Source: Chrysochromulina tobinii (Eukaryota > Haptophyta > Prymnesiales > Chrysochromulinaceae). Taken from it: 40,468 nt of DNA. Below, one piece after another: positions 1 to 9,473 of the stretch; the first letter of the stretch is position 1; each line of letters opens with the position of its first letter. Location: positions 1 through 40,468 of the forward strand of contig JWZX01002202.1 of assembly GCA_001275005.1 (NCBI GenBank), given 5' to 3'. The position numbers and the translations under genes are program-made. The notes below the pieces were generated by a model that had not been told where the DNA came from, searched no databases, and saw only the letters and a program-made list of their open reading frames with translations.

Positions 1-684
1 ACCTGCGATTTCGTCTGCACGCTGCTGACCCTGCTGATGCTCACGCCGAGGCTGGCGGAGAGCTGGGCCGTGTTTCCATTGAGTACTGACATAACCGTCT
101 GGGCGTGGGGGAAGGACGGCACAATGACGGTGGCCTCAACGATGGTACTGTTCGCCGCGCTGACACGGATGGTGATGTAGGTCATGTTCACGCCCAGCAG
201 ACTGCCCAGGTTGGCGCGGAATTGCGCCTGGACTAAGTCGGAGGGATCACCCGAGATGGCGAAGGTGGCCAAGACGACGACAAGAGCCGAGGGCGGCGGT
301 GGCGGCGACGGCGGAGGGCGGCGGCGAGGGAGGTGGCGAGGGAGGTGGCGAGGGAGGTGGCGAGGGAGGTGGCGACGGAGGTGGCGACGGCGGTGGCGAT
401 GGCGGTGGAGATGGTGGGGGAGATGGTGGGGGCGACGGTGGTGGCGATGGTGGTGGCGAGGGTGGCGGCGAGGGCGGTGGCAAGGGCGGCGGCGAGGGCG
501 GCGGGCTCGGCGGCGGCGGGCTCGGAGTCGGCAATTCGCCGCAGGTCATTGAGACGAATGAGAGAGCAAGAGCAAAGAGGGCGGATTGGTGGCACGCTTT
601 TGTACTCGCGGATGAACACGTTGACGAACGCGGGCTTTTTGCGCGTCGCCACTGGATGCAGCTTGCGTTACGAGGGTGTATCAT
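1..684 (-). CDS. secreted SPPP-rich protein with C-terminal alpha/beta domain (partial, runs off window start)
   Basis: On the minus strand an ATG at 684 opens a reading frame with a hydrophobic stretch (SALFALALSFVSMTCG), then a long SPPP linker (about 300-540) of the hydroxyproline-rich extracellular type. Below position 290 the linker frame soon stops at 247. A neighbouring frame instead carries a well-formed domain: FRANLGSLLGV, ITIRVSAANSTIVEATV and LSASLGVSISRV, continuing off the window at base 1. I recognise this FRxxLxxLLGV / VSAxS / LSxxLGV pattern from many microalgal surface proteins with Pro-rich linkers, where it repeats. Linking linker and domain needs one frame change near 285-300, from an unseen short intron, an indel, or an assembly slip in the GC repeat. 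The roughly 34 residues before the hydrophobic core are long for a signal peptide, so the true start may be in an upstream exon. Secreted or wall/scale-associated is inference. Confidence 0.55.
300..540. repeat. GC-rich 9/12-bp repeat encoding the SPPP linker
   Basis: Degenerate tandem units of the type GGTGGCGAG (plus strand), read on the minus strand as Ser-Pro-Pro-Pro. The units drift between 9 and 12 bp. Open frames on the plus strand across it (Gly- or Trp/Arg-rich) are compositional shadows. Confidence 0.8.
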
Positions 685-1783
685 GAGTATGGACAGCGCG
701 CGGTGCGTGGGCGAGGTTCCTCGCGATCTCGGGAAAACAGGTCCTGTAACACCCCTAACTGGTCCTTCCATCCTGCACGTTTTTCTAAGTCGGGGCGCCT
801 TTTTGGTTTGCAATTTTGGTTACATATATGTCCGTTATTCTTGGAATAGATGAGTGTTTGCATGCCACGAGGTTCGCCGCGTTTCGACGGTGTGACCGCG
901 TGGGCCGACGGTTGGCCGGCGGTTTGCCTGCGCTCCGATAAGCGCTCCGAGAGTCGGTCCGGTGCCGGTCTTCATCGTCCGTGTGTGTGAAACGTGTGTC
1001 CCCTGTCCCGGCTCCCCCTCTTTTTTTCCGATGTACCCGACGCTGCATTGTAAGGACTTCGGGGTTTCTCAGATTAACACCATCTCCCCCACACACCAGT
1101 AGTCATATAAGCGCGCCGCGCGCGGCGCGTGCGCACCACCGGGCGGCGCGCTCGCATGCACAGTGTTCAAAGCCAATTAGGTAACTACCTGAGTAGTGAG
1201 AAGGTCCCCCTCGGTCAAAAAAGTGCGCCGGGCATGCATTGGAGCTGCAGCACAGCTTTTGCGTCCAGCTTGGAACGCGTGCTGCGCTGGCTCAGCCGCT
1301 TCAGAAATATTAGGTTGTCGTTCGTACTGTTTGTGAACCTTCCGCACCGGCGGGCCTTTGCACGCGATAGCCGATACGGATTACGGTTGTGCGCACGGGT
1401 AATCGGTAACTGGGTACGCGGTTCCGGTTGTTTTCCCCTGACAGTACTACTCAGTAGATGATCTATGCTTTAAAGTGCTGAACACCCGACTCCCTGCCAG
1501 ACGCGTGAAAATCTAGACTCTTCCGCAGGCTCCCCAGTCCCCTCTGGGCGGCGCCCAACTTGGCGCCCGCCCAAAGAGGAGAGGAGAGAGCGTCGAGCCG
1601 CCCAGTGGGGACTGTGGTGACTGTGGTGACTGTGGGGAGAGCGTCGAGCCGCCCAGCGAGCGCCCGCGATCTCGCTCGCGACCTCGCCGGGCACGCTAAA
1701 CGCGGAGGCACCAACCAACCTGCACCACCAGCCAGCCAGTGGGCCAGGGGTTCAAGTGATTCAAGGCGCCAGAGCCGCGATCC
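685..1783. other. intergenic region without a supported gene
   Basis: About 1.1 kb between the SPPP protein and the next minus-strand gene. I see only short frames with no recognisable protein character, a GC-palindromic stretch near 1110-1130, and a short tandem GACTGTGGT repeat near 1609-1637. Nothing here supports an RNA or protein gene. Confidence 0.5.
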
Positions 1784-2596
1784 TCAAAAGCTGCCGAGGC
1801 TCCATGTGGTGGTGCGCTTGACAGGCACCTTGTGCGCTCGGATGTCGTCCAGCAACGCCTCGCTCGCCACCGGCTCCGTGGCGCCGTACCTGCCGAAGCT
1901 CATGCTTGCCACCGACCCGGCCGGTAACGTCTCCGCCAAGCTGAAGCTCGACCCCATCGGTGCAGAGGCCATCCGTGCTGCGAGCTTCGCCTCTCGCTTC
2001 TCCTGCATGAAGCGCGCCTCGCGCTCGACGAGCGTCTCGTCGCGGTGCTTCGGCGGGTGCCGCTTCGAGTACTCCAGCGCCTCCACCCGCCCACGCTCGA
2101 GAATCACAGCGTTGGCCTTGTCCGCCGCCCACTGGTCGCCTGCAGCGCCCCCTGCACCTATGGATGGGTCCCAGCGTGGCTTTCCCTGGAGCGCCGAGTG
2201 GACTGGGATCTCGACGCGCGAGATGGCGTGCGGCTGCTGCAGTCGCGGCTTGTCGAGCAGCCGCTCATTGGCCTGCATTTTGCTCATCCGAGGGATGTAA
2301 CGCGTGGTCGCTGTGCAGTCCAGCTGCTCGGCGCGGAAGTTATAGTCGGCGCGCTTGTGTGCGTCGTACTCCGACAGCGTGCGCATCATTGGCCGGTCCG
2401 GGAAGCGGGACCCGGAGAGGGTGCTCGCATTCCAGCCCGCCGGGCGCTGGCCGAGCAGATCGGCCACACGAATCGTCTTGACCTCCTTCTTCGATGCGAG
2501 ATTTTGCGCGGGGATGCCGCCGACATCGTAGGCGGTCGCATTATCGGTGAAGTTGAGGGTGCGGTACAAGGTCACCCCGCGCGCCGCTGCATGCAT
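1784..2596 (-). CDS. uncharacterised protein, intronless, about 270 residues
   Basis: Minus-strand frame chosen from the ATG at 2596; further upstream the frame has only non-ATG starts and loses protein character. The product starts MHAAARGVTLYRTLNFTDN and contains blocks that look conserved: TAYDVGGIP, FPDRPMMRTLSEYDAHK and a basic/acidic segment LVEREARFMQEKREAK. There is no signal peptide, membrane segment or enzyme motif. The mix of short YRTL/RTLSEYD-like blocks is reminiscent of algal flagellar or cytoskeletal proteins, but that is an impression only. It is divergently arranged with the repeat-rich gene starting near 2744-2840, leaving under 250 bp for both promoters. Confidence 0.6.
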   Translation of the reverse strand: MHAAARGVTLYRTLNFTDNATAYDVGGIPAQNLASKKEVKTIRVADLLGQRPAGWNASTLSGSRFPDRPMMRTLSEYDAHKRADYNFRAEQLDCTATTRYIPRMSKMQANERLLDKPRLQQPHAISRVEIPVHSALQGKPRWDPSIGAGGAAGDQWAADKANAVILERGRVEALEYSKRHPPKHRDETLVEREARFMQEKREAKLAARMASAPMGSSFSLAETLPAGSVASMSFGRYGATEPVASEALLDDIRAHKVPVKRTTTWSLGSF

Positions 2597-2839
2597 GGCT
2601 GGACCAGGGTCGCGCCGCGGTACGTGCGCACCCGGCTCGTGCCCAGGGCGAGGTGCTCGAGAGCGCCCGCGCTTTCGATTTTGCAACAGACCCGATTTCA
2701 AGTTCACAAGAAAAAGGTTCGAAACTTCAGCAAGGGCCGATACATGTATATCCGTTCCGATCGTCGAAAGACCGCATACAACGGCTGTCTGTTTTTGAAC
2801 GGCGAAGTGCCCCAGCGCGCGATGTATTCACAACTGCTG

Positions 2840-3385
2840 ATGGCAGACGAGCCGCCCGCAGCTCCAGCCGCTGACGCAGAGGCACCGCCAGCGGAGCCGC
2901 CCTTCGTGGACGCAGACCCGCCAGCCGAGCCAGCCACAGAGGCACCACCAGCAGAGGCACCCGTCGTGGACGCAGCCCCGCCAGCCGAGCCAGCCGCAGA
3001 GGCACCACCAGCAGAGGCGCCCGTCGTGGACGCAGACCCGCCAGCCGAGCCAGCCGCAGAGGCACCACCCGCGGAGCCGCCCATTGAGGACGCAGCGCCG
3101 CCAGCCGAGCCAACCGCATCGTCACCAACTAAAGCACAACCCGCGTCGCCAGCCAAGGCAGAGCCCGTATCGCCGCCCAAGGCAGAGCCCGTATTGCCGC
3201 CCAAGGTTGTGTTGCCCAAGGCCTCGCTAAAGCCCCTTCAGCCAGCGTCCTACGAGGCGCCGGCCCCGAGCAAGGAATCGCCCTTCTCTTCTCAGTACCT
3301 GGAGGCGTCCAAGCGCTGGCTAGAGTCATTGCCCAAGTTGACCCCCAGGGGGAGCAAAGAGGCTCAAGCCTCGAAAAGGAAATAG
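2840..3385 (+). CDS. Pro/Ala/Glu-rich protein with four 20-residue repeats
   Basis: The open frame ends at 3385. In-frame ATGs lie at 2744, 2822 and 2840. I take 2840 (MADEPPAAPAADAE) because the acidic low-complexity protein starts there, but the earlier two cannot be excluded. Residues about 14-93 are four 20-residue repeats of the form EAPPAE-x-P-x-VDAxPPAEPxx. A Lys/Pro/Ser segment follows (KAEPVSPPKAEP), then a less biased C-terminus (SSQYLEASKRWLESLPKLTPRG) that is probably the functional piece. The protein should be largely disordered and acidic, then basic. No family recognised. Confidence 0.55.
   Translation: MADEPPAAPAADAEAPPAEPPFVDADPPAEPATEAPPAEAPVVDAAPPAEPAAEAPPAEAPVVDADPPAEPAAEAPPAEPPIEDAAPPAEPTASSPTKAQPASPAKAEPVSPPKAEPVLPPKVVLPKASLKPLQPASYEAPAPSKESPFSSQYLEASKRWLESLPKLTPRGSKEAQASKRK
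2879..3118 (+). repeat. 60-bp tandem repeat, 4 copies, in frame
   Basis: Four consecutive 60-bp units, each coding EAPPAE...PPAEP. Copies 2 and 3 differ at only a few bases, suggesting recent expansion. The unit is a multiple of three, so copy-number change keeps the frame. Confidence 0.9.
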
Positions 3386-3557
3386 CTCAAGTCGAGTGTT
3401 GTAATAATAACTGTGAGATACCGAGCGGAAATATTATGCGCGACTTGAACTCAGCCCGTTCCGATGTTGTACCGAGCTTAGTACTACTACTAGTACTACT
3501 ACTACTGTGCCATATGCGATGATCATGTACCGAAGGAAATGAAAGGAGTTGACCATC

Positions 3558-4097
3558 TCAATCGTCCACGAGGTCGAGGTCATCACCCATTTGCCTCGGC
3601 ATCATTATGCGTGCGAACGCCTCCTGACTGATCGCTCCCGAGTCATTGCTCAGCGCCTGCACCATCGCTCGTATGTCGTCGTCGCTCATGTTCTCGCCAA
3701 TCTCCTTGGCCGCCTCTCGCAGGTTGGCCTCAGAGATGGTCTTTCGGTCGCCCGCGAAGAGGGCGAAGATGGCGTCCACTTCGGAGCGGACGTCAACGGC
3801 GCGTGCGTGCTTGCTCATGATTGCGAGGAAGCCCTCGAAGTCGACGAAGCCCGTCAGGCTCGGGTCAACCTCCTCCACCAGTGAGCGCAGCTCCGAACGC
3901 TTGGGATTGTAGTTGAGGGCTCGCATGGCGGCGCGCAGCTCGGAATACGAGACCTTGCCGGTTGCATCGGCGTCGAAGATGTTGAAGGCCTCGCGTATCT
4001 CGTCCAGTTGCCAGTCCAAGAGCGGCTCCGCATGGTCGCTGCGACGGCGGGAGGACGACGGCATCGGCGTTGGGGGTAGGTTGCGCGGACGGTTCAT
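3558..4097 (-). CDS. centrin/caltractin-like EF-hand protein
   Basis: Intronless frame of 179 residues from the ATG at 4097 (MNRPRNLPPTP), after a short basic Ser/Arg-rich tail typical of centrins. Four EF-hand units are visible. EF1 (residues 42-53, DADATGKVSYSE) has a full canonical Ca2+ loop. EF2 (78-89, DPSLTGFVDFEG) has Gly instead of the last acidic ligand. EF3 (around 113-125) and EF4 (around 150-160) have lost most ligands. Centrin signatures outside the loops are kept: LRAAMRALNYNPKRSE, FVDFEGFLAIM and LREAAKEIGENMSDDDI. Centrins act in basal bodies, flagellar roots and contractile fibres. An upstream in-frame ATG at 4235 would overlap the divergent neighbour and adds unlikely sequence. 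Family assignment is firm; Ca2+ binding at more than one site is doubtful. Confidence 0.92.
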   Translation of the reverse strand: MNRPRNLPPTPMPSSSRRRSDHAEPLLDWQLDEIREAFNIFDADATGKVSYSELRAAMRALNYNPKRSELRSLVEEVDPSLTGFVDFEGFLAIMSKHARAVDVRSEVDAIFALFAGDRKTISEANLREAAKEIGENMSDDDIRAMVQALSNDSGAISQEAFARIMMPRQMGDDLDLVDD

Positions 4098-4233
4098 TGT
4101 GAAAACAAACGTTTCACAGCACTCAGTTTCTCCTGGGCCGTTTTTCTCTTCGCCACTACATGTACAGGCTGACGGCGACGTCGGAGAAATAAGCCGCGAA
4201 CTTTGAAACGCCGACGCGGCAAAACCTTCATCC
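4098..4233. promoter_or_regulatory. bidirectional promoter region between centrin and coiled-coil gene
   Basis: Only 136 bp separate the two divergent start codons, so any core promoter elements for both genes must lie here or inside the 5' coding ends. I see no clear TATA box. Assignment is positional inference. Confidence 0.4.
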
Positions 4234-5496
4234 ATGCGAGTTCAGTCTATCGGCAAAACCTTCCCGGCCGACGGCCTAGCGCAGTCCGAGTTGGCGATCA
4301 TCAACCTACTCACGGAGCGTAAGCACCTGGAGCTGCTGCTCGAGCAACGTGAGGCGCGCGCGACCGAATTGCAGGCCACGTGGGCCATTCGTGATGCTTT
4401 GATCACAGCATGTAGGGATGCGGGCGACAACGCTGCGGCACTCCGGGCCATCAGCGCGCAGCGGCAGCGCGCGCGCACGCTGACGGCCCAGCTTGACGCG
4501 CTCGAGGACGAGCAGGATGCGCTTTTGTCTTCGGGCCAGTATGCCGACGTGCTCAAGGCGAGGCTCCGTGTCGAGGCACTCACGGAGAGGCATTTGGCGC
4601 TCTCAGAACGGCTGCGCCATCCGTCGGGGCCGTCGTCGCACGCCCTTCATGCCGCACACGGCGGCAGCAAGGGCGCCGGCTTTCAAGCCGCCCAAGCCGC
4701 CCAAGCCGCCCAAGCCGCCGCCCAAGCCGCCGCCGCCGCCGCCGCTGGGCAGCTCGAGCGCGCAACCACACTCGAGGGCTGGTTGAGCGTGCGTGCGCTT
4801 GTCGAAGAGCTGATGGATCGATCCGAGGAGGCACGCCGGGCAATCACTGCCTTTGAGCGCGAGCACGATGCCCAGGTGGCCGTGCAGGCCGCCATCCGCG
4901 CCACCGCCGCCGCGGCTACGAACGCGCGCGTGGCGCCGTTGCGGGCGGAGCTCACGAGATTGCGATCTCAATCAGAGAGCCTGCAGCGTTCGCTGAGTGA
5001 CGAGGCGCGACGGAAGCTCGAGGCAGGCGCGAAGCTCCAGAGGCAGGAGCAGCGCCTTCGTGATGATCTCGTCGCTCTGCAGGCGGACGTGCAGCGGCTG
5101 CTCGAAGAGAAGGCCGCGCTCTCCTCCCAAATAAGGGCCGCGCAAGCGGCGCACGCGGCCAGGGCGGTGCCCAAGACGGCGCCGCCGAACAGGCCACCGC
5201 TGGCTGCGCTGGCGCCGGCGAAGGCGTCAGCAATGGGCCCGGGCACGGGACCGGCGATGGCGTCGGTGGCGGCGCCCGCTGCGGCATCGCCGGAAGGGGC
5301 GGCAGCGCTGGCAGCGCCGGTGGCAGCGCCGGTGGCAGCACCCGCCAAGCCCAAGCCCCCGGCTGAGCTGCCGACGGACAGCTCCAAGGTGCGTTTGGAC
5401 GACGAGCAGCGGAAGCGGCTGGAGGCGCTCCGTGCCAAGTATGGAGGCACTGTGGCGGACAAGGCTGCCGCGAGGGCGCAGGGAGCAGGCAGCTAA
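4234..5496 (+). CDS. coiled-coil protein, 420 residues
   Basis: Single frame from the ATG at 4234. Residues about 15-130 are strongly helical with heptads (LLTERKHLELLLEQREARA, RTLTAQLDALEDEQDALL). An Ala/Gln stretch follows (QAAQAAQAAQAAAQAA), then a second coiled coil around 190-310 (LRAELTRLRSQSESLQRSL, LQADVQRLLEEKAALSSQI). Residues about 320-375 are Ala/Pro-rich linker, and the C-terminus is a short charged helix (RLDDEQRKRLEALRAKYGG). No catalytic motif or membrane segment. Head-to-head placement with centrin allows co-expression in a cytoskeletal or basal-body context, but that is inference. Confidence 0.8.
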   Translation: MRVQSIGKTFPADGLAQSELAIINLLTERKHLELLLEQREARATELQATWAIRDALITACRDAGDNAAALRAISAQRQRARTLTAQLDALEDEQDALLSSGQYADVLKARLRVEALTERHLALSERLRHPSGPSSHALHAAHGGSKGAGFQAAQAAQAAQAAAQAAAAAAAGQLERATTLEGWLSVRALVEELMDRSEEARRAITAFEREHDAQVAVQAAIRATAAAATNARVAPLRAELTRLRSQSESLQRSLSDEARRKLEAGAKLQRQEQRLRDDLVALQADVQRLLEEKAALSSQIRAAQAAHAARAVPKTAPPNRPPLAALAPAKASAMGPGTGPAMASVAAPAAASPEGAAALAAPVAAPVAAPAKPKPPAELPTDSSKVRLDDEQRKRLEALRAKYGGTVADKAAARAQGAGS

Positions 5497-6066
5497 ACCG
5501 TGGCTGAAACCGTAAGTCTGAGAGGCGTGCTCAGAGCCACCCGATCCAGTGGACGGCGCGCGCTCCCTCACTCGCGGCTGACCGCAACTAAAAAAATTCA
5601 AGTTCCGGTGAGCAGCGATGATTCGGGGAGGAACCGCGTTTCACTGGGACTGTCTGCTCTCGCGCTGTTATATTCGATTGATTCTGAACGGCGTCTGATG
5701 CCACCTCACAATCGCATCGGGCGGGGGGTTTCCTGGCACACCCGAGAGAGCACAGAACTAGATCGAAAGTAGACGCGACAAGTCGAGGCGGCGCGGCAAG
5801 ATTAAGACCCGGCAGAGTTATGATGCATTGTTATGATGACGGTTGACAACAGCAGATGAATCAAGGTACAAGCTCTCTCTATCACATCCCGCCAGGTACG
5901 GAGGTAGGATAGGGCAGAAAGCACCAGGGACCACAGGGTGTGGAACCGTCCTTTGAGTCGGTGGTGTCGTGAGCCCCGGCGGACCGCGACGAAACTCACC
6001 AGATGTCACAGATGAGAGACGTCATCACGCGCCTTCAACTTTTCGCCGCTGGGGTTGTGAGTGCAG
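5497..6066. other. intergenic region without a supported gene
   Basis: About 570 bp between the coiled-coil gene and the thioesterase. Short frames on both strands show no protein character. If the thioesterase has an unseen 5' exon it would be here; a GCCAG|GTACGG donor-like site lies near 5891-5900, but the frame before it has a stop and no ATG. Confidence 0.4.
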
Positions 6067-6750
6067 GCGGTGGCGAGCCCGTCCGCGCGTGTGAAAACGA
6101 AGCTCTTGAAGAGGATGCCGGTCGTGCTGTGGCTCCACGGCCTCGGCGATACGGGTGACGGCTGGCGCCATCTGCCGAGAGAGCTCCGGCTCAGCGGAGA
6201 GTTCAAGTTCATCTTTCCAGACGCGCCTGTGCAGCCAGTCTCCTGCAACGGCGGCTTCAAGATGACATCTTGGATGGACTTGGATGAGATTCCCGTCTCG
6301 CTTGGCATCCGCGATGACGAGGTGGGCTTGGCGTCCTCGTCGAGGATTGTGCACGACATCATCAAGAAGGAGATGGCCGACAATGGCACTCCGAGCACTG
6401 ACATTGTGATTGGCGGATTCTCACAGGGCGGCGCGATGGCGCTGCTCGCAGGCTTCACCTTCCCGCAGAAGCTCGCAGGCGTCGTGTGCTTCAGCGGCTG
6501 GCCGGCCTTGCAGGACAACTTCGTGGAGCGCACCAAGGCTGCGGGCAACGCCGACACGCCCGCCTTTGTCGCGCATGGCACAGCGGATGAGGTCGTGCTT
6601 CCAGAGTGTGGCGCGAAGGCGGCGGAGCTGCTCAAGCAGAGCGGCGTGCCGGTGACCTTCAAGACTTACGAGCGCATGGGCCACTCCTCGTGTAGCGCGC
6701 AGATGGCCGAGCTCAAAGATTGGCTCGAAGGGCTATTCGGTCCGAAGTGA
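6067..6750 (+). CDS. acyl-protein thioesterase (APT/LYPLA, alpha/beta hydrolase)
   Basis: APT-type enzymes remove palmitoyl groups from cysteines of membrane-associated proteins in the cytosol. The frame carries family landmarks in order: WLHGLGDTGDGW (oxyanion loop), FIFPDAPVQPV, GGFSQGGAMA (nucleophile Ser), VAHGTADEVV (acid Asp) and YERMGHSSC (His), so the Ser-Asp-His triad is complete. Numbered from codon 6061, these are Ser121, Asp176 and His208. The only in-frame ATG is at 6115 (MPVVLWLHG), which starts right on the first core strand and is tight for this family. The frame is open back to 6061, just after a stop, and a GTGCAG acceptor-like site precedes 6067. I therefore suspect a short 5' exon that I could not place. 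The body is otherwise intronless and of normal family length. Confidence 0.9.
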   Translation, partial: AVASPSARVKTKLLKRMPVVLWLHGLGDTGDGWRHLPRELRLSGEFKFIFPDAPVQPVSCNGGFKMTSWMDLDEIPVSLGIRDDEVGLASSSRIVHDIIKKEMADNGTPSTDIVIGGFSQGGAMALLAGFTFPQKLAGVVCFSGWPALQDNFVERTKAAGNADTPAFVAHGTADEVVLPECGAKAAELLKQSGVPVTFKTYERMGHSSCSAQMAELKDWLEGLFGPK

Positions 6751-7455
6751 CTCGCGTCGAGGGTATGACCGTTGCTCTCGGCTCCTCTCCGCTCATCGGC
6801 AGTCCGCTCTGTGGGTACTCGGCGCACTCGCGTTGGGTCTGGAGGGTGAGACCTATTTTGCCTGATAATGTAATTGTTCGGGTCCGATGCAGAGAATAGA
6901 AACGCGCCGACTACTTGCGACTTTGTGAACCGAACGCGTATCGCGTAACCGCGGAGCGGGCGAGTCCGCCGAGTCATGCCCGCGAGTGCCGCCCGGCCCC
7001 CCGCCGCCGATAAGCGATATCGGTTATCCGGTGTCCACTGTTAGTCCACTGCGTCTCGTGTTGCCGGGTGCCCGGGCGGGACCGGGGTCAGCGGGTCTCC
7101 GCGGCGTCCGCGAGCTCCCGAGACCACAGGCACAGCCACACCCCCACAGGTCCGGTCTCGGTCCGGAATCCGCCCCGTCGAGGGTCTACAGCGCGGAGCG
7201 CGGTACACACGACGCCGAGCCCGCCCCTTCGAGGCTACGCTACTACATCTATACATGCCCTGCGGCTGACGCATCGGCTCGTTTGCTCCTCGTGTGATCT
7301 CGGGGGCTCACCCCCCGTCGGCTTTAAGCTTCATTGCCGCCATCTCAAAGATGGTGGCATTCTGGTGGCCTCTCTACTCCGTCGGCAGGCGCGCTGCACA
7401 CGCATTGATCATCAGCCGCAGACCACTCGTGACTCGTCTGCTCTCACACTCACGG
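6751..7455. other. intergenic region between convergent genes
   Basis: About 700 bp between the 3' ends of the thioesterase and the minus-strand membrane protein. Frames are short and compositional. No gene or RNA supported. Confidence 0.45.
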
Positions 7456-9440
7456 TTACCGTGAGGGGGGTGATTGTGAGATCAGAACATTATCATTGAA
7501 GAGTTGTGTGCACTGCACACAACTCCTCGTGCTGCCAGGACTACTTGCGCTCGGCCTAGGTTGGCGCGACGAGGGCGAGCGCATCGGCGAGCGCATCGGC
7601 GAGCATATCGGGGCTGCCCACTTTCGCCGCTCGCGATCGAGAAGATTGTCCGGGTCAGGCCGTGGCGCCGTACTGAGCACTTGCATGCCATTGCTTGCCA
7701 CTGGCGCTGCCCACTTACGCCGCTCGCGATCGAGAAGATTGTCCGGGTCAGGCGGTGGCGCCGTACTGAGCACTTGCATGCCATTGCTTGCCACTGGCGC
7801 TGCCCACTTACGCCGCTCGCGATCGAGAAGATTGTCCGGGTCAGGCCGTGGCGCCGTACTGAGCACTTGCATGCCATTGCTTGCCACTGGCGCTGCCCAC
7901 TTACGCCGCTCACGATCGAGAAGATTGTCCGGGACAGGCAACGGCATCGTGGAGGAGGAGTCAGAGCAGGAGAGCTTGCAGCTGAACCCTCCTCCCTGCA
8001 TCCAGCTCGACGACCTCGGAGGCGACCGGTAACTATTGGGGCTGCTGTCGCTGCGCGTTTTGGCGGCGCTCTGCCTTGTGCTGACGTGCGAGAGGGGCGA
8101 TGTGCTCCGAAATACTCTGGTATGCCGGTCGCGCTCGAGCTTGAGCCACTTGCGCCAATGATCCGCCGCCGCGCAGATCGAGGCAAGCTCCTTGTCACCC
8201 GACTTGGCTGCGGCCATGCTTGCCGCGTTCCCCTCCACCTGGTTGTGCGATGGCGTCATCGAGTCCAGAATGCCGCCCTCAGCCTCCCAGGGCGGCACGT
8301 CCCACACGTCGCAGATTGCGAGGGCGGTTTCCATCGGCACCTTTGTGAGCTGCACGAGGCAAGAGGGCTCGCGAACTTCGCGATGGCCCCCAAATCGCGC
8401 AAGCGCCCCGAGCGAGCGCAGCGTGGTCAGCGCGTTGTCCTCGTTGCCGTACACGCTCAGCTCGACGCCGTCCGAGCTATTCGTCCACGCACGCGTGACG
8501 ATGACCACCACCGATTGGAGTGACGGCGCCCGGCGCGGCAAGGTATTCAGCTGGGTGTGCCGTTTCTGCAATGCATCCTCGGTCGACAGCCCAAGGCTCT
8601 CCAGATCGACGGCCAGCGCAACGCCGGACATGCCCATCTGAAGCCGCTCCGGCGGCGCCCGGGGCCACCGCACCCGCCGAGCGCCGCGACGCTCCGACGC
8701 GGCAGCCAGCCTTGCAGCCCTGGCCTCGCGCTCAGCAGCAATGTCACGCGCCTTCTTTTGCCACGCGGGCTCCTCGACGCTCTTGGCGCGTTGCTTCGCG
8801 AGGTCGGCTTTCCGGGCAGCGTCGTACTCCTGATGCTTCCTCCGAAACCTGTTCCGCCACTCAATCTCGCGCGCCTCATCGCCCAGACGAGGCAAACTTG
8901 GGCGGCTGGGCGTGATCGTCTGGACGACGACTGGCGTCTCTTGGCTTTTCTTCAGCTTATCCGCCGTGCTCAGGAAGTGATCGGCCTTCGACTTAGGCGG
9001 GCTGCGGGACGGGACTATTTGAGCACGAGGCGGCTGGTCGAAGTCCCGGATCCCATGAAATGTACGTCGAGAGGGAGAAAGTTGCTTGGAGCGACGGGCC
9101 TCGTCATCATCGAGACGTTTGTACGCGAGTGGTACCTTACGGTAGCCCCAGATGTGGAGGCAGCACCACGCTATACTTGCTAATAGCAGGCCAATAGCTA
9201 GGCTTGCAAATAGCAAGCCAAAGAGAATCGCCATATCGCGCACAGGATGGCCTCGGACCTCGGTCTCAACGCTGCGCGCAAAGGTCCAGGAAGCGTTGAT
9301 CAGCGAGGTCAGGAATGGGAAGAATTTATCCATGTCATGCTCTGCATCTTCCAAGTCCTGTTCGAGAACCCAGATCAGCCCCGGCGGAGGATGGGGCGGA
9401 GGGGCCAATGGCGGCGCAGGCGAAGGTGGAGGCGGTGGCG

Positions 9441-9473
<33 letters not shown>

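Noticed and set aside
184-686. Plus-strand Arg/Trp-, Gly- and Ala/Val-rich frames over the SPPP linker
   Set aside because: They are complementary-strand readings of the tandem GC repeat; only the minus-strand SPPP reading has a hydrophobic leader and a folded domain nearby.
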